A DNA stretch of 34,517 nt, from NCBI GenBank assembly GCA_015679605.1, contig JAAAVE010000041.1:1-34517 (forward strand), written 5' to 3'. A model generated the notes under the pieces. The model did no database searches and was not told the DNA's origin. It saw only the letters and a program-made list of their open reading frames with translations. The DNA comes from Podila epigama. Its lineage: Eukaryota > Mortierellomycota > Mortierellomycetes > Mortierellales > Mortierellaceae. This document shows positions 1 to 11,540 of this stretch, piece after piece (position 1 is the stretch's first letter; the number at the start of each line of letters is the position of its first letter). The translations under genes and the position numbers were made by a program.

Positions 1-238
1 GGGGGAAAGGAAGGGGTTGAGAACGGTAGACAAACGAGGAGTGGGAAGATGGGTCAACTATGAACTACAACAGCAAATCATCGACAAGCAACACACCTTC
101 AACACCAACAACAACAAAAAGAAGGGGTCTGCGAACAAAAGCAAGGAAACGAATTGGGGGGCATAATCATCCATCTCCATTAAAAAAAAACCACTTTATG
201 CCTATTTTTTTTTCTTTTCTACTCCTCCAGCTCTATAT
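1..238. other. Spacer at window edge: 3' flank of the REX1-like gene
   Basis: No gene could be supported here. The stretch lies downstream of the REX1-like stop codon on the minus strand and is A/T-rich with homopolymer runs, as expected for a 3' UTR and terminator. The open frame on the plus strand (60-425) is low-complexity and overlaps the real gene in antisense, so it is not called. Confidence 0.5.
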
Positions 239-3200
239 TCATTGCTTCACCGTCATGAGAAAAACACCATGCTTCGCTTCTTCAACAGTGGCCAAAAGAG
301 TCTTTTCCTCATACTGCTGGAACCGGTCTGCGAGAGGAATCTCGTTAATGGGCAATGCCTTGATCAATGACTGGAAGTTCTTTTGCTTGATTTGCATCCT
401 TGCCAGTTCACGGTGGTCGCCCTGACCACCAGCGACAATAACAACTGTCTTTGGCGGCACATTCTCGAGAATAGCGGCTATCGACTGATCAACGGACCGA
501 ACTGCTTCACGGATCTCTGTCTCAGTCGCCTGCACCTTATTTGCCGAGCTATTTCTCGACGCGCGGTTCGCCTCGGCTGTCTCACTGCTCATCGTGTCCA
601 GAGGTGGGGCCTTACCATGGTTCAACTCCAAATCACGTAAGCGAGCCCAGACAAAGTTATGGTTCTTGACAGCTTCCGGTACAGCCTCCACCACCTCAGC
701 ATCACTGGCCGTTTTGAGCACAAAGTGCGCATTGTGGCCAACAAAGGAATCCGAGCCCAAAAATGCAGAAGTACGGGGCTTCATAAACCTGTTCAGTCTC
801 AAAAACAACGACTCATGATCCGGATTGTACTCGCCAAAGTTGGCAGGCTTTGTCAATTTGAGCTTCACGAGATCCATACAGGTCACAGCATCCTCAGTAG
901 AGTCGTGTCCTCGCACCAAATCCGATTGAATCTTGCGGTCCAACCATTTTTGTGCAAGCCACTGCAGTCCTGGGCTATAGGGTGGGCCACGAGAATGATG
1001 GTATATAACACTTGTGTCAATGATAAATGGATGTGCCATCTACAATACGTCAAATCAGATAGGTGAAATGGAAGGAGGTGAGTGTCACTTTCTCAATTAA
1101 AACCCAAAAAAAAACTAGGCATTATCAAAAAAATGTCAATGGCACAAGCAAGCACGCAAGCAAGCATTGTCCGACATACCTTCAATCCGTTCATATCGTT
1201 TTCAAGAGAGTGTCCAATAAGGATAGTATGGTAGTTGACGATTTTTTGCACCATCTTTTGAACATCCGCCAGACGTGTCTTGACATCCTGAAGACGAGCA
1301 GCAGTCATACCAGAGTATTGAGTCAAGTAGTCCAGAATAGGGTTCTCGGGCATGACGAGCTCATCCAGAATTGTCTTGCCATCTTGGTTGACTAATGTGA
1401 CACGAGTCAACTCTTGCCCAGCCTCAGTCTTACACTATTATTCGAAAAGCGTTTTCCAAGATCAAAAACGAAATGACGTTAGACAAAGAACATGAAAACG
1501 TTGTCAATCTCGCCTCTTGGAACATGCCAAAATAAAATAAAAGGCAACCATACCATCTCACAATCCATGGCAATCAAGGTCTTGGGAACAGGTGTAAGTG
1601 ATTTTTTGGGAATCTTGGGTGTTTCAATCCAACCAGGTTCAAGTGTCACCGAAGGATCCAGATACGTTGGCAATGGATAGTTGTTATCCTTCATACGTTC
1701 AACAGAGAGCATATAGTCCTCGGCCTTCTTGGGCTTTGCATTCTTGTTTTCTAATTTAATTCCAAGTGCAGACGTGGTAAGAATCAAAAGACGATAAAAC
1801 GATTGTTCAAGTGCCAACGACATCAATGTATGTAGAGGACAAAAATAAAAAGGGAATACTTACTCAACTTTTCCGCTTCGCGCTTCAACTTCTCGGAATT
1901 ACTAAGAGGAACTCTGAGGAGGGAATTCAATGGAGAAAAGATACGGTATTGATCGCCATCACCTTTGACCACATGAGCTTGATCAAAGACTTGCTTCAAC
2001 TGCTTGAATTCCGTCACAGGTCCGCTGGTTGCCTTTGGGATCCAGCTGAAGGGGCTCTTAATATGCTCAGGATTCTTCAAGTTGATGTGGAATATCTTTG
2101 GGTCCAATCCTGCAACATAGATCATCACTACTTTCTCAATACCGGACTTATTCTTGACCTCCAGCCATTTCATCGGAGGTGTCTCTGTCAAAACATGAAT
2201 AACAAGATCGCGAACGTTCTAATCACGGCGGTTACAAAAAGAAAGAACAAAATGTTCAGTTAAGTCTCTTTCAGTTTCACCGCCTGCAATGCATGAATAT
2301 GTCCTTGGTGCATGCCGCTTACCGTTAGCTGCAGAGTGTCATGGCTCTTTGCTATCGTGACAGTTGGCTCCTTGTTCTTTGCCTTCTTTGCAAGATAAGC
2401 CTCCTTCTTGAGTCTTTGGCGGTCCAGCCTGGTCAGTCCATTGCTGTCGACTGTAGATATCATCAGACATGGAGAAAGTGAAAAAGTTAGCACATCGCAG
2501 TGAATAAAAAAAAACCTCGGCTGAAAGATGGCTCCAATGCAAACGACGTGATCTCCATTATATACCTTTTAGCTCCTTATCTCCGTTCGCGGCGTCTGCA
2601 GCTTTCGTTGAGTCGGCAGCATTGGCAGCATTGGCAGCATTAGCAGCCTTTGTTACATTGTCGGCTTTCGTCGTGTTCACTGCCTTTGTTGTTTTTGCTG
2701 CATTGGCTGCTTTCGTGGCCGCCGCACTGTTCCCATTGACTTTGGTATCATCAGCCTTCTTCTCGGAGCCGTTGACTTTTGACGTAACCTTGGTCACTGC
2801 CTTTTTAGGGGTCGCGTCCTTCAACGGTACATCAACTTCCATATCCATGCTCTCGTTGCTTGTATGACTGATTGTCTGCTGCGATTTACTTTCTACCTTG
2901 TCCTTGATCTCAACATCCGATTCCTTGCTCAACCCGTTTGCGCTGGTTTCTTTCTCTTCCTTCTTTTTCTCGATCTTGGTCTTTTTCTCTATCGTTTCCT
3001 TCTTCTCCTCCTTTGTGTCCTTTGTTTCCTGCTTGTCTTTCTTTTCCTTCTTTTCCTTCTTGTCCTTCTTCTCCTTCTTGTCTTTCTTTTCCTTCTTCTC
3101 CTTCTTGTCTGCCTTGTCCTTCTTGTCCTTCTTCTCCTTCGTTTCCTTCTTCTCCTTCGTTTCCTTCTTCTCTTTCTTGTCCTTCGCGTCCTTGGACTCC

Positions 3201-3322
3201 TTCTTATCCTTCTTCTGCTTCTTGCTGGGAATATCGTCATGGCCGTTCGCAACATGCTTTGAGCTCATGCTGACTCCAGCCTCCTCCTCATTTGAATGCT
3301 TTCTCTTCTTGTCTACTCCCAT
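239..3322 (-). CDS. REX1: Rex1/Rnh70-type DEDDh 3'-5' RNA exonuclease
   Basis: Six exons: 2566-3322, 2323-2450, 1864-2218, 1554-1750, 1180-1434 and 239-1039, giving about 830 aa. The core has all five catalytic positions of a DEDDh exonuclease: D476 and E478 in MDCEMC, D559 in HSLENDMNGLK, and H609/D614 in GHDSTEDA. Downstream of ExoI it keeps the family pattern TEAGQELTRVTLV. A block resembling the yeast Rnh70 pre-catalytic motif (SVERMKDNNYPLPTYL) supports Rex1 over Rex3/Rex4. In yeast this nuclear enzyme trims 3' ends of 5S rRNA and tRNA precursors. The protein is longer than yeast Rex1 (about 553 aa) because of a lysine-rich N-terminal tail (residues 34-126) and an Ala/Asn/Lys stretch. 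I chose the ATG at 3322 because it opens a basic, NLS-like segment. An in-frame ATG at 3457 would add 45 Phe/Cys-rich residues encoded partly by poly-T and lies 28 nt from the neighbouring stop. It is less likely. Confidence 0.86.
2945..3223 (-). repeat. Lys/Glu/Asp-rich low-complexity tract inside REX1
   Basis: About 93 codons (residues 34-126) are almost entirely Lys, Glu, Asp and Thr, in loose repeats of KEKKDK, KETKEKK and KKEKKDKK. On the plus strand this reads as a pyrimidine-rich tract of imperfect TCC/TTC triplets. Such tracts are usual in nucleolar proteins and can form charged single helices or disordered RNA-binding tails. The role here is inferred. The antisense and alternate frames over it give long Ser/Phe/Leu-rich open frames that are artefacts. 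Confidence 0.8.
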
Positions 3323-3465
3323 GTCGATTGTGATGCAAGAGTGATGGCAAAAGAGTGAATGAGATGCGCAGGAACCTGGTGAAGCGTAGCCTGAAAAAAA
3401 AAAGTCAACAATAAAAAAAAAAAAATCGTGACTGCACACAAAACAAACAAGCCGCATAATAATAA

Positions 3466-3471
3466 TTTATT
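3466..3471 (-). terminator. Candidate polyadenylation signal (AATAAA) of the ABC transporter gene
   Basis: An exact AATAAA on the minus strand begins 14 nt past the ABC transporter stop codon. Its position fits a short 3' UTR. The next gene on the same strand starts at 3322, so 3' end formation and the REX1 promoter share under 150 bp. Confidence 0.4.
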
Positions 3472-3484
3472 GGTGGCGCAAACT

Positions 3485-6400
3485 CTATTTCGCTTGCACA
3501 TGCTTATCCTTGACCATATCAAGTAGAACGTCCAATTCTCCTGAACGTTCACACATCTCTCTGAAATGAGACTTGGGACCATTGCTGCCGTCCTTGAACA
3601 GCAAATTGGCTGGAGTGTCATACTCCAATACCTTGCCATGATCCAACACCAAAACCTTATCATACAGAATGATCGTATTCAATCGATGCGCAATGCAAAG
3701 GACCGTCGAGTTCTCAAACTCTTGCTGGATGGCTGACTGAATAGCCTTGTCCGTCGCAAAGTCTACCGAAGCTGTTGCTTCATCCATGACAATGATCTTG
3801 GAGTTGCGGAGCAAGGCACGGGCCATGCACAGCAACTGACGTTGACCTTGACTCAAGTTCGATCCTCCTTCACTCACGGGATTATCAAGGCTCGAGAACG
3901 AGATATGTGTCTTGCCTCCGCCGGGGGCCGTTACCGTCGTGGACGCCTCTTCTCCCTCAAGGTCGCTGTTCGCAGCAGAATCCTCATCACCTACGAGATG
4001 CACACGTTTCAATGCCTCCCACAGTTCGGCGTCAACATGGTCATTGAATGGATCCAGGTTCGAACGGATCGTTCCAGTAAACAGCATAGGGTCCTGAGGA
4101 ATAATGGTCAGGCGCGAACGAAGGTCATCCAGCCCAATGTCACAAATATTGATGCCATCGATGTGAATTGTTCCCGCGACTGGTTCGACAAAGCGGAAAA
4201 TAGACAAGGCAAGAGTACTCTTGCCTGAACCTGTCCTGCCAACTACTCCCACCTTCTGACGAGACTCAACGGTGAAGGAGACACCCTTGAGCACAGTCTC
4301 GAGATCTGGGGCGTACTTGAGCTCGAGATCCTTGACCTCAATACATCCTCCCGTAGGCCAAGCAGCTGGTGGACGGCGACCCTCGACAATGGCAGGAGGT
4401 TCTTGAGCCATGTCAGTGTACTCGGTAATACGCTCAATGGCATTTAGCTCCATCTCGATCTCAGTATATTCGCGAACCAAAAAGTTGACAAGAGCGACAA
4501 ACTCCAAGGCATAGGTCAACGCCAATCCAGCCGTACCGGCATCGATGCCAATAGGGTTCATCAGAATAAAAATACCCGAACTCAAGGCGACGACACCTCC
4601 AATCGAGTCAGAGCGAACAGACAGCCATCGGTTGGCGATCCAAAGGTAGTAGAAGGGTCGGTTGCTGTGGTCAATCCTATCAAGCAAATCAGCCATGAAC
4701 CGGCTCTGCTCGCTAAATGCACGAATCGTCGCTACGCCTGCAAGTGTTTCACCAAAGGTCGAAAAGATGGGGGATCTCGAGACAGAATGAAGGCGTTTGA
4801 GCTCACGAGACGTGTCAATGTACTTTTTACCCACAGCCAGATACGCGACAGAAATGACAGCGGCCACGCCGATGAACAGGGGCGTGATGAACGACAGGAC
4901 GAAAATAATGGAGCTGACAGACATGATAAGAGACAGTAGCTGGGCGCAGTTGTTGGCGATACTTCCATCAACAGTCTCAAAGTCCTTGGAAAAGCGGTTC
5001 ATGATACGACCAACAGGGGTAGTATCAAAAAAGCGGAGAGGCGCACGGACAACGGCAAAGAGTAGCTTCTTGTACAGCAAGCGAGCGGCACGAAGCGATC
5101 CATAAAAGACGATAATGGTCTGCACAATATGGGCGAAACTGGCGCCAATTGAGATGAGAGCGTAGATCAACAGGTAGTAGTTTGTGCTGTGCTTGTCAGG
5201 GCGGTTTGACATCAAGTAACTATCATTAAGACCCAAGGTCGAAAAGGTCTCTTGGGTGATACCTTGTGCAGGGTCGTAAAGACCAGCCTGACTCTGGTAT
5301 CCTTGAGAGTCAGAGTAGACAGGGGATGGGGCAAGATGTGCAGTGGAGAATCCCATGGCAGTGTAGATGTTGGAAAACAAAAACTTTGTCAGTGGAGTAT
5401 CTGGCTCGTAAGAGTTGGCCCACTCTCTGACCCACAATGACTCTGAGACTTCGACAGTGCGAGTGAGAGCAAACGCGGCCATGAGGATGAACCAAAAAAT
5501 GATACCACCAGCTGCTGAGGCATAGACCATATAGATGGACCACTTGACACGGCCCTCGGCACGGGTCTCATCCTGCACCAACTTTTTGGCGTTCTTGGAG
5601 TTGGTGGCAGTTTCTTCAGCGGCCGGTGCTGCGTTCTTCTTGTCCATTGTCGACTTTCGACGCACTGGCTTGGGCTTGTCAAGAGTGGTTGAGGATCCCA
5701 TTTCATTACCACCAACTGTCTCGTTGTCAGACGACTCGGGTGTTTGTTCATCATCCTCTTCCAAAACGCGCGAGAGCAAGCCACGCTCACGGAGCTGAGA
5801 GATAGATCCTTGGAGCGTGACCTTTCCGTTGTCCATGAGGACGACATGTTTGGCGGTGGTGATGCAGAGGCGGACATGGTGGGTGACTAGGATACAAGTA
5901 CGGTTTTTCATAATAGGTCCAGTCAAGCACTTTTCGTGAATGTGCTCGGCAGTATGGGCATCGACTGCACTGAGACAGTCATCAAGCATGACATGGCGGG
6001 AACGTGAATAGATGGCGCGGGCCAGGGATACACGCTGTTTCTGGCCTCCAGAGAGAGTAATTCCCTTCTCACCAATCTCGGTCTCGTCTCCGTCCTCCAA
6101 AATCTCCAGATCGCGCTTCAAAGCACACACTTCGATAACCTCGTTGTAACGCGCCTCTTCGTATGGGCTTCCAAAGAGAATGTTGTCTCTGATGGACGCG
6201 TTCTGAAGCCAAGCCTGTTGGGCCACATAGGCAACGCCATCTTTGAGCAGTCCAGTCTCGCTGTCGTACTGACGGGATCCGTCCAAAGGTCTTCTTGGTA
6301 GATGGACCTGGCCGCTCAAAATATCCATCTCTCCAAGCATGGCGAGCAGCAATGACGACTTTCCGCTTCCGGTTGGGCCACAGACGATGGAAAGTTCGCC

Positions 6401-9000
6401 GACAGGAAAGTTGACGCTAATGTCTCTGAGAATGAACTGATCAGTGTCTTCAGTACGTGCGTTCGTGTTTCCGTCTGCGTCTGCATCTGGCGTCTTGGCA
6501 CTCTCAGTTGTCCACCACTGGGCGGACATGTTCACTAGGCCAATCTCTGGTGCGCCTTCAGGCAGCTTTGATCCATTGACAAAGACATCCTTGATGTTGG
6601 GCTCATCCAGATACTCCGAGATACGCGCCAAACTAACACTAGCGTTCGTCAGCGCCATGTATACCGCGGGAAGACCGTTCAGAGGAGACTTGAGACGAGC
6701 GAACAAGACCATGGCCGTGAAGGCGACAGCGGGGGTAAATTCTCCCTTTTGGAGCTTGACATAACAGAAGAAACTCGAGATGGTGACGAGAAGGGGCGAA
6801 GAAAACCAGACCAATTGGAACAAGATGGTGTTCTTGTAAACTATTATTTCGAATCAACGCACTATTAGCCCACCATAACTTTTGAGGAACAGAGAGTTGT
6901 ATTCCGAGATTCCGAGCATCGATCTTACCGTTGACAAGCTTCTTGAGCTCAATCTCTCTAGCCTTGAGAATCTTTTCACTGAATGACATTTCCCAAGCAA
7001 AGAACTTGATCATGCGAATACCTTGAATCAACTATTTTGGATGTAATATCAAGTGTTCAAGTGTCAGTACCGAAATTGAATACACTGAACATGAGGACTC
7101 TGAGAGTATCACATCTTAGAAGAAGGAAAAACAGCTGAAAAAAAAGTGAAAAATGAAGCTTCTTTTTACCTCTCCCATCAGGGTGACACGATCATCGCGA
7201 GCACTGGAAAGCTCACGCTGACCCTTGGCGTACTTTTTCCTGACAGCCTTATTAATGGGGATGGTAACGACCAGGATGGACATGCCCACGAGAGAACTCC
7301 AGCCAATGAGATCGTAGAGCAAGTAGGTGCCAAGGGCGATTCCGATAGGGCTTGACACACCAATATGCCAAAAGTTGCAGACTCCAGAAACACGGACAGT
7401 GTCGGTCGACATCAAGTTGACTACTTTTCCTGCACTGGCTGGTGTGTTGTCCTTGTCCTTGTCCTCGGCTCCGCCTTTGCTGTCGCCCTTGCCCTTCTTG
7501 TTGACCAATCCACTCATGTCACGTCGAGTCAAAGTTTTGGCGTAGATCTCGGCATTCAACAGAGCCATAGCCGATACATTGATTTTACGACCCATGTAGA
7601 ACATTTGGGACTGAACCAAGGAGCGACTGACCTGAGCAATAAAGATGAGAACGACATAGAGATAGGCGATCCTGGCGGATCCTGTTGGTTCCTTGATGTA
7701 TGCGAGGAACAGCTTGAGGAAATAAGGCACGGAAAAGTCCAAGAATGTAGAAATAACCACAAAGGTGAATTGCCAAGTGAACGAAAGAGCGTTGAACCAA
7801 AGGACACGTCGGAGAAGAGACCACGTTGTTCTATTAGAAGAATAGTACAGTCCAATAATGTTAGGTCATTGTCTTTGGTGCAACGTGGATGTCCCGCAAA
7901 ATATCTACTGTGCAATTTTTTTTTCTGTATCGCTTGAAGAATGTGTCTGAAAATCACTTCCAAAACAGGTCCTTTTCCTCCATGGGAGCCAGACTAGAAA
8001 CTTCAAAAATCCAGAATCAATTAAACTAACCTTCTGTTCGACATTTTTTGAAATTGGGACCAAACAGTCCGGGCGCGCAGCTGGGGCACGAGCTCTGGAA
8101 GATCACCGTGGTTGAGTGTCTTTGAACCACCGAGCTTGATCAGTCCATTGAACCAAGAAAAGAAGAGCCACGACAAATAAGAGGCATACCCTTCGGGACT
8201 CATGGCGTGCTTGGCCTAAAGTGAGCACAAAGTGGATAGGTTAGTCACGATGGGAAAATCGTGTTTTTTCGAAAATGTCAACATGTGCGGAGCAACAATA
8301 AACATGGGAGAAAGTTTTTCTGCTCAGAACATACGGAAGAATATCCATATCCGTGGCGGTGGACAAAGTCAATGTCGAGTTCAGCAGGCATAGTCAAGGC
8401 AAGGATGCAGAGGACAAAGACGATGGCACTGGTCGACATGAAGATCCACATGTCAGCGGTCCATTTGTCGTACAGGATCTGATCAAGTCTGATCCAGAAG
8501 GCATAGAGGAGTACACTAGCAGAGGTCGTGTAGAACCATTGGATGGGCTGAATTGCATGCATGTACTTGAGACGGTGGGTGAGTACCAAGAGCAAGGTGA
8601 TCAAAACCAAGAGCCATCCCACGACAGTGACGAGTGGAGCAAACAAGCGTTGGAACAAGGTGCGGTCGGATGAGTCGGCTGCGAGGGAGAGGGCAAGAAC
8701 ACCGATCATGAAGGTGGTGGGGATCAGTGAGAGTAGGAAGAGGAGCACGTTGCGGATCTTGATCTCCGCAGCCTTTGGTTGAACATTGGGCAACGCTTCT
8801 GAAGCGACTGTGGTGTTGTTGTTGTTGTTGTTCAGGCGAGTGTAATCAAAGGTAGACTTGCGACGGGCAGAAAGTGCGCTGTTGTCAGTGCTTGAGTCAT
8901 TCTCTGGGGATAACTTTACAGCAACACTAGTGAAGGCACCCGATATCAGGGTGACCCCCAAAGGAAGCACAGCCAACACCTGAATCAGTTGAATGCCCAT
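3485..9000 (-). CDS. ABCC (MRP/Ycf1-type) full-length ABC transporter
   Basis: Modelled exons: 8335-9000, 8031-8215, 7958-7993 (uncertain), 7170-7830, 6929-7031 and 3485-6840, giving 1668 aa (1656 without the 36-nt exon). Exon 1 encodes about five membrane segments, an MRP-type TMD0. Then come the family pattern PEGYASYLSWLFFSWFNGL and TMD1 with IQGIRMIKFFAWE. NBD1 has Walker A GPTGSGKSS (705-713), signature LSGGQ (813-817) and Walker B ending DD (837-838). TMD2 follows. NBD2 has Walker A GRTGSGKST (1418-1426), signature LSQGQ (1546-1550) and MDEATASVD with catalytic Glu 1571. The Asp in place of Glu in NBD1 is typical of ABCC proteins and leaves NBD2 as the main ATPase site. The NBD1-TMD2 linker is acidic and contains a PKA-like RRKS. 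Family members export glutathione, glucuronide or sulfate conjugates and often sit in the vacuole membrane; substrate and location here are unknown. Two thirds of the protein comes from one intronless 3' exon. Confidence 0.92.
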
Positions 9001-9469
9001 GGTGTTGGTGAGACGAAGTGTGGGGTCTTTAAACGAATGAGCTGCTTATGGTGGATACAATTCAAAAATGAAATGGAGAGTCTGAATTGGAGTTTTTCCT
9101 TTTCACAGACTTTTAAGATTCATAGACAAGAGCTGCGTTGAAGAATGGAGAGAAGAGTGGAGAGGAGAATGAAGAAACGAAATGAAGAGAAGAATGAATG
9201 AATGAGACGACGACTGAAGAAAAAAAGAAGGAAGTAGGAATCAGAATACGACATTCACCCGTTGAAGTTGACGTTGACGATGGAGGCGACGGAAAAATTT
9301 TCGCGCTGCGCGATCAGATTTTTTAGTTTTTCCCCGCGTTTAAAAAAGGCGTCTTTGGATTTTAAAGTCACGTAGTTAAAACGTCTTTCGGTTAATCTCT
9401 ATTTTTTTGTCTCGTGCATCCATCTCTTTTCTGTATACGAAAACACTCACACGCATTCACATACCCTAG
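9001..9469. promoter_or_regulatory. Divergent promoter region between the ABC transporter and HAD hydrolase genes
   Basis: This 469-bp spacer separates the start codons of two divergent genes and must hold both promoters. It has a purine-rich block at about 9125-9240, which is CT-rich on the ABC sense strand and usual in fungal leaders. It also has a 13-bp palindrome, TCGCGCTGCGCGA, at 9301-9313, flanked by T-rich runs. No clear TATA box was found. The binding protein is unknown. Confidence 0.55.
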
Positions 9470-11540
9470 ATGCAATCACCAATGTTCACCCACCTTCGCA
9501 CATGTGCATTCCGCAGGAACACATTGTCGCGGCTTTTGCACACCACCACAAAGGCCGCAATCCCTCCACGCACGACCGCACAGGCCCATTACAATGTCGT
9601 TTTTGACATTGACGGCGTCCTGATCAAAGTAAAACCCCCCTCTCTCCAATAAGCCCTCTTTGGCTGCATGGTGATCCACCACGCAATTGCACGCGTTTAA
9701 AATACAGAGACTAACACCCAATGAGAATGCATTATTCTAGGGCCGTCAACTCATCCCTCAAACTCAACGTGCATTGCAGTTGTTGAAAGAGTAGGTTATT
9801 GACATATTCCCTCTTCCCCTCCCTTTCTTTACTTCCCCTTTGATCTGCCGTTACAACACTTTAAAAAAGATCTGATTCTGAGTGACCCCATTCTTTCTTT
9901 TTGCTTATGTTATCTCACGACGACCCAACCCTATGATTTTAGAAATAACGTACCCTATATTTTTCTGACTAACGGCGGTGGTATGCCCGAGGCCGAGAAG
10001 GCAGCACAGCTCACAGAGAAGCTGGGCATTGAGGTAAAGGGTCGTCACCTCTGTTCTTTCTTTTTCCACGTGCACCGTATCCGTTGCTAAATCACTTAAT
10101 ACCCCTCTAACCGGTTGACCTTTGCTTTGGCGTTTTCGGGACGGAATAGGTCGACCCAGCCCAACTCGTATTGTCCCACACGCCAATGCGCTCCTTGTCA
10201 CTAAAGTACAGAGATGCCAATGTCCTTGTCGTGGGAGGCAAAGGCTCGGACTGCAAGCGTGTTGCAGAGGATTATGGTTTCCGTCAGGTCATCACACCTG
10301 AAGAAGTACACGCCGCATACCCGTCCGTTTGTCCCATTTCCTTTTGTGAAAAGAGAGCAGAACCGTTGACAGAGGTAACAATGGCCCCACTCACAATGAA
10401 TCAAATTTTCGAGAATTAAAACTACATGGCGCACTTTTTTTTGACATTCTCTCTCCGCTCCTTCTGTTTCTTTAGGCACACCTTCAGAATGTTGACAAGC
10501 CTGTCGAGGCCGTCATGGTGTTCCATGATTCTGTTGATTGGGGTCGAGACTTGCAGGTTACGTTGGACGCATTGGTTTCTCAAAGTATGAACAGACTCTT
10601 TAAGGAGCTGGCAGCTTTTGTGAGCAAAAAAATCAGTTTCTAGAATCGCGTGGCTGACTGTGCAAACTGCACCATTTTTCATGTTACTATCTCTAGATGG
10701 AAAACTTGGGACCATCAAGAGCAGCGATGATCTCCACAACACAAAGCAGAGTGTCCCCATCTACTTTTCCAACCCGGATGTTGTATGTGAAACGTTGAAC
10801 GTGAATCGCTTTTTTTTTTTACTCAAAATGAAAGTGTCCATATGTCTAACAGGATAATTCTCTAGGTCTGGAGCAACGAATATCCTGTTCCTCGATTTGG
10901 ACAAGGAACATTCAAGATGTGTCTTGAAAAGATTTATCAGGTTTGTACTTTTGAAGACTCATCTAGGCCTTTGGGTATCAAGAAGAATACTGTTACAGCA
11001 AGTAAATCGAACGCCCCATTCTGATGTCGTGTCTTCTTCTTTCTCTCTTTCTACTAACGTCCTTTATGTATAGCATTTGACCCTTCAAGAGCTGGAATCG
11101 ACCACCTTTGGCAAGCCCATGATTCCCACATACAAATATGCAGAGTCTGTCCTGGACACTATTGCACCCTTGCAAAAGAACGCTAGTGGACAGGTCCAGA
11201 AGAGAACAGTTTACGGTATGTATTTCAACACACGCACCCCTTCAACTCCATCCACATCCTTGTACTGGTCTCTTGACGTGTGCAATGGTGCATTCCGACG
11301 GGTGCTAATCAGATGCGTCTCATGAATGGACTTTTTTATGTTTTAGCTATCGGCGATAACCCTTATGCCGACATTGCTGGTGCCAATGGATACGGTTGGA
11401 ACTCGGTTCTCGTCAAGACCGGTGTCTTTAGACCCCAGGGAGGAGAGAACCATCATCTGCATCCCGCCTCGGCCGTGAAAGATCATGTCGAGGACGCCGT
11501 TCGCTGGATCATTGCTCAAGAGCAGCTGAAGAAGCTGTAA
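9470..11540 (+). CDS. HAD-superfamily hydrolase, CECR5/HDHD5/YKR070W family, probably mitochondrial
   Basis: Nine exons: 9470-9628, 9741-9790, 9943-10033, 10150-10374, 10476-10584, 10697-10782, 10866-10940, 11074-11215 and 11347-11540, giving 376 aa (yeast YKR070W is about 352). HAD motif I is FDIDGVLI, with nucleophile D46 and acid/base D48. Motif II is FLTNGGG. The C-terminal motif IV is GDNPYADIAGANGYGW. Conserved family stretches include LSHTPMRSL, VFHDSVDWGRDLQ, YFSNPDVVWSNEYP and FGKPMIPTYKYAE. The first 28 residues are rich in Arg, Ser and Thr with no acidic residue, typical of a mitochondrial presequence. The physiological substrate of this family is not established. An in-frame TAG directly precedes the chosen ATG; Met5 is an alternative start. 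Intron 8 has a perfect CTAAC branch-point motif near 11053. Introns are spread evenly, unlike the ABC gene. Confidence 0.88.

Noticed and set aside
60-425. 121-codon plus-strand open frame at the window start
   Set aside because: It is low-complexity, overlaps the REX1 3' exon in antisense, and has no splice or domain support.
2864-3344. Long open frames on the plus strand, Leu-, Ser/Phe- or Pro/Ser-rich, opposite the start of REX1
   Set aside because: They are antisense or shifted readings of the Lys-rich codon repeat in REX1; composition is pure repeat, without domains or splice continuity.
4050-4070. tRNA B-box-like GGTTCGAAC
   Set aside because: It lies inside conserved NBD2 coding sequence and no matching A box or cloverleaf surrounds it.
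5389-5877. 162-codon minus-strand open frame inside the ABC transporter
   Set aside because: It overlaps the transporter's NBD1-linker coding sequence in another frame and has no family features; the transporter frame is clearly the conserved one.
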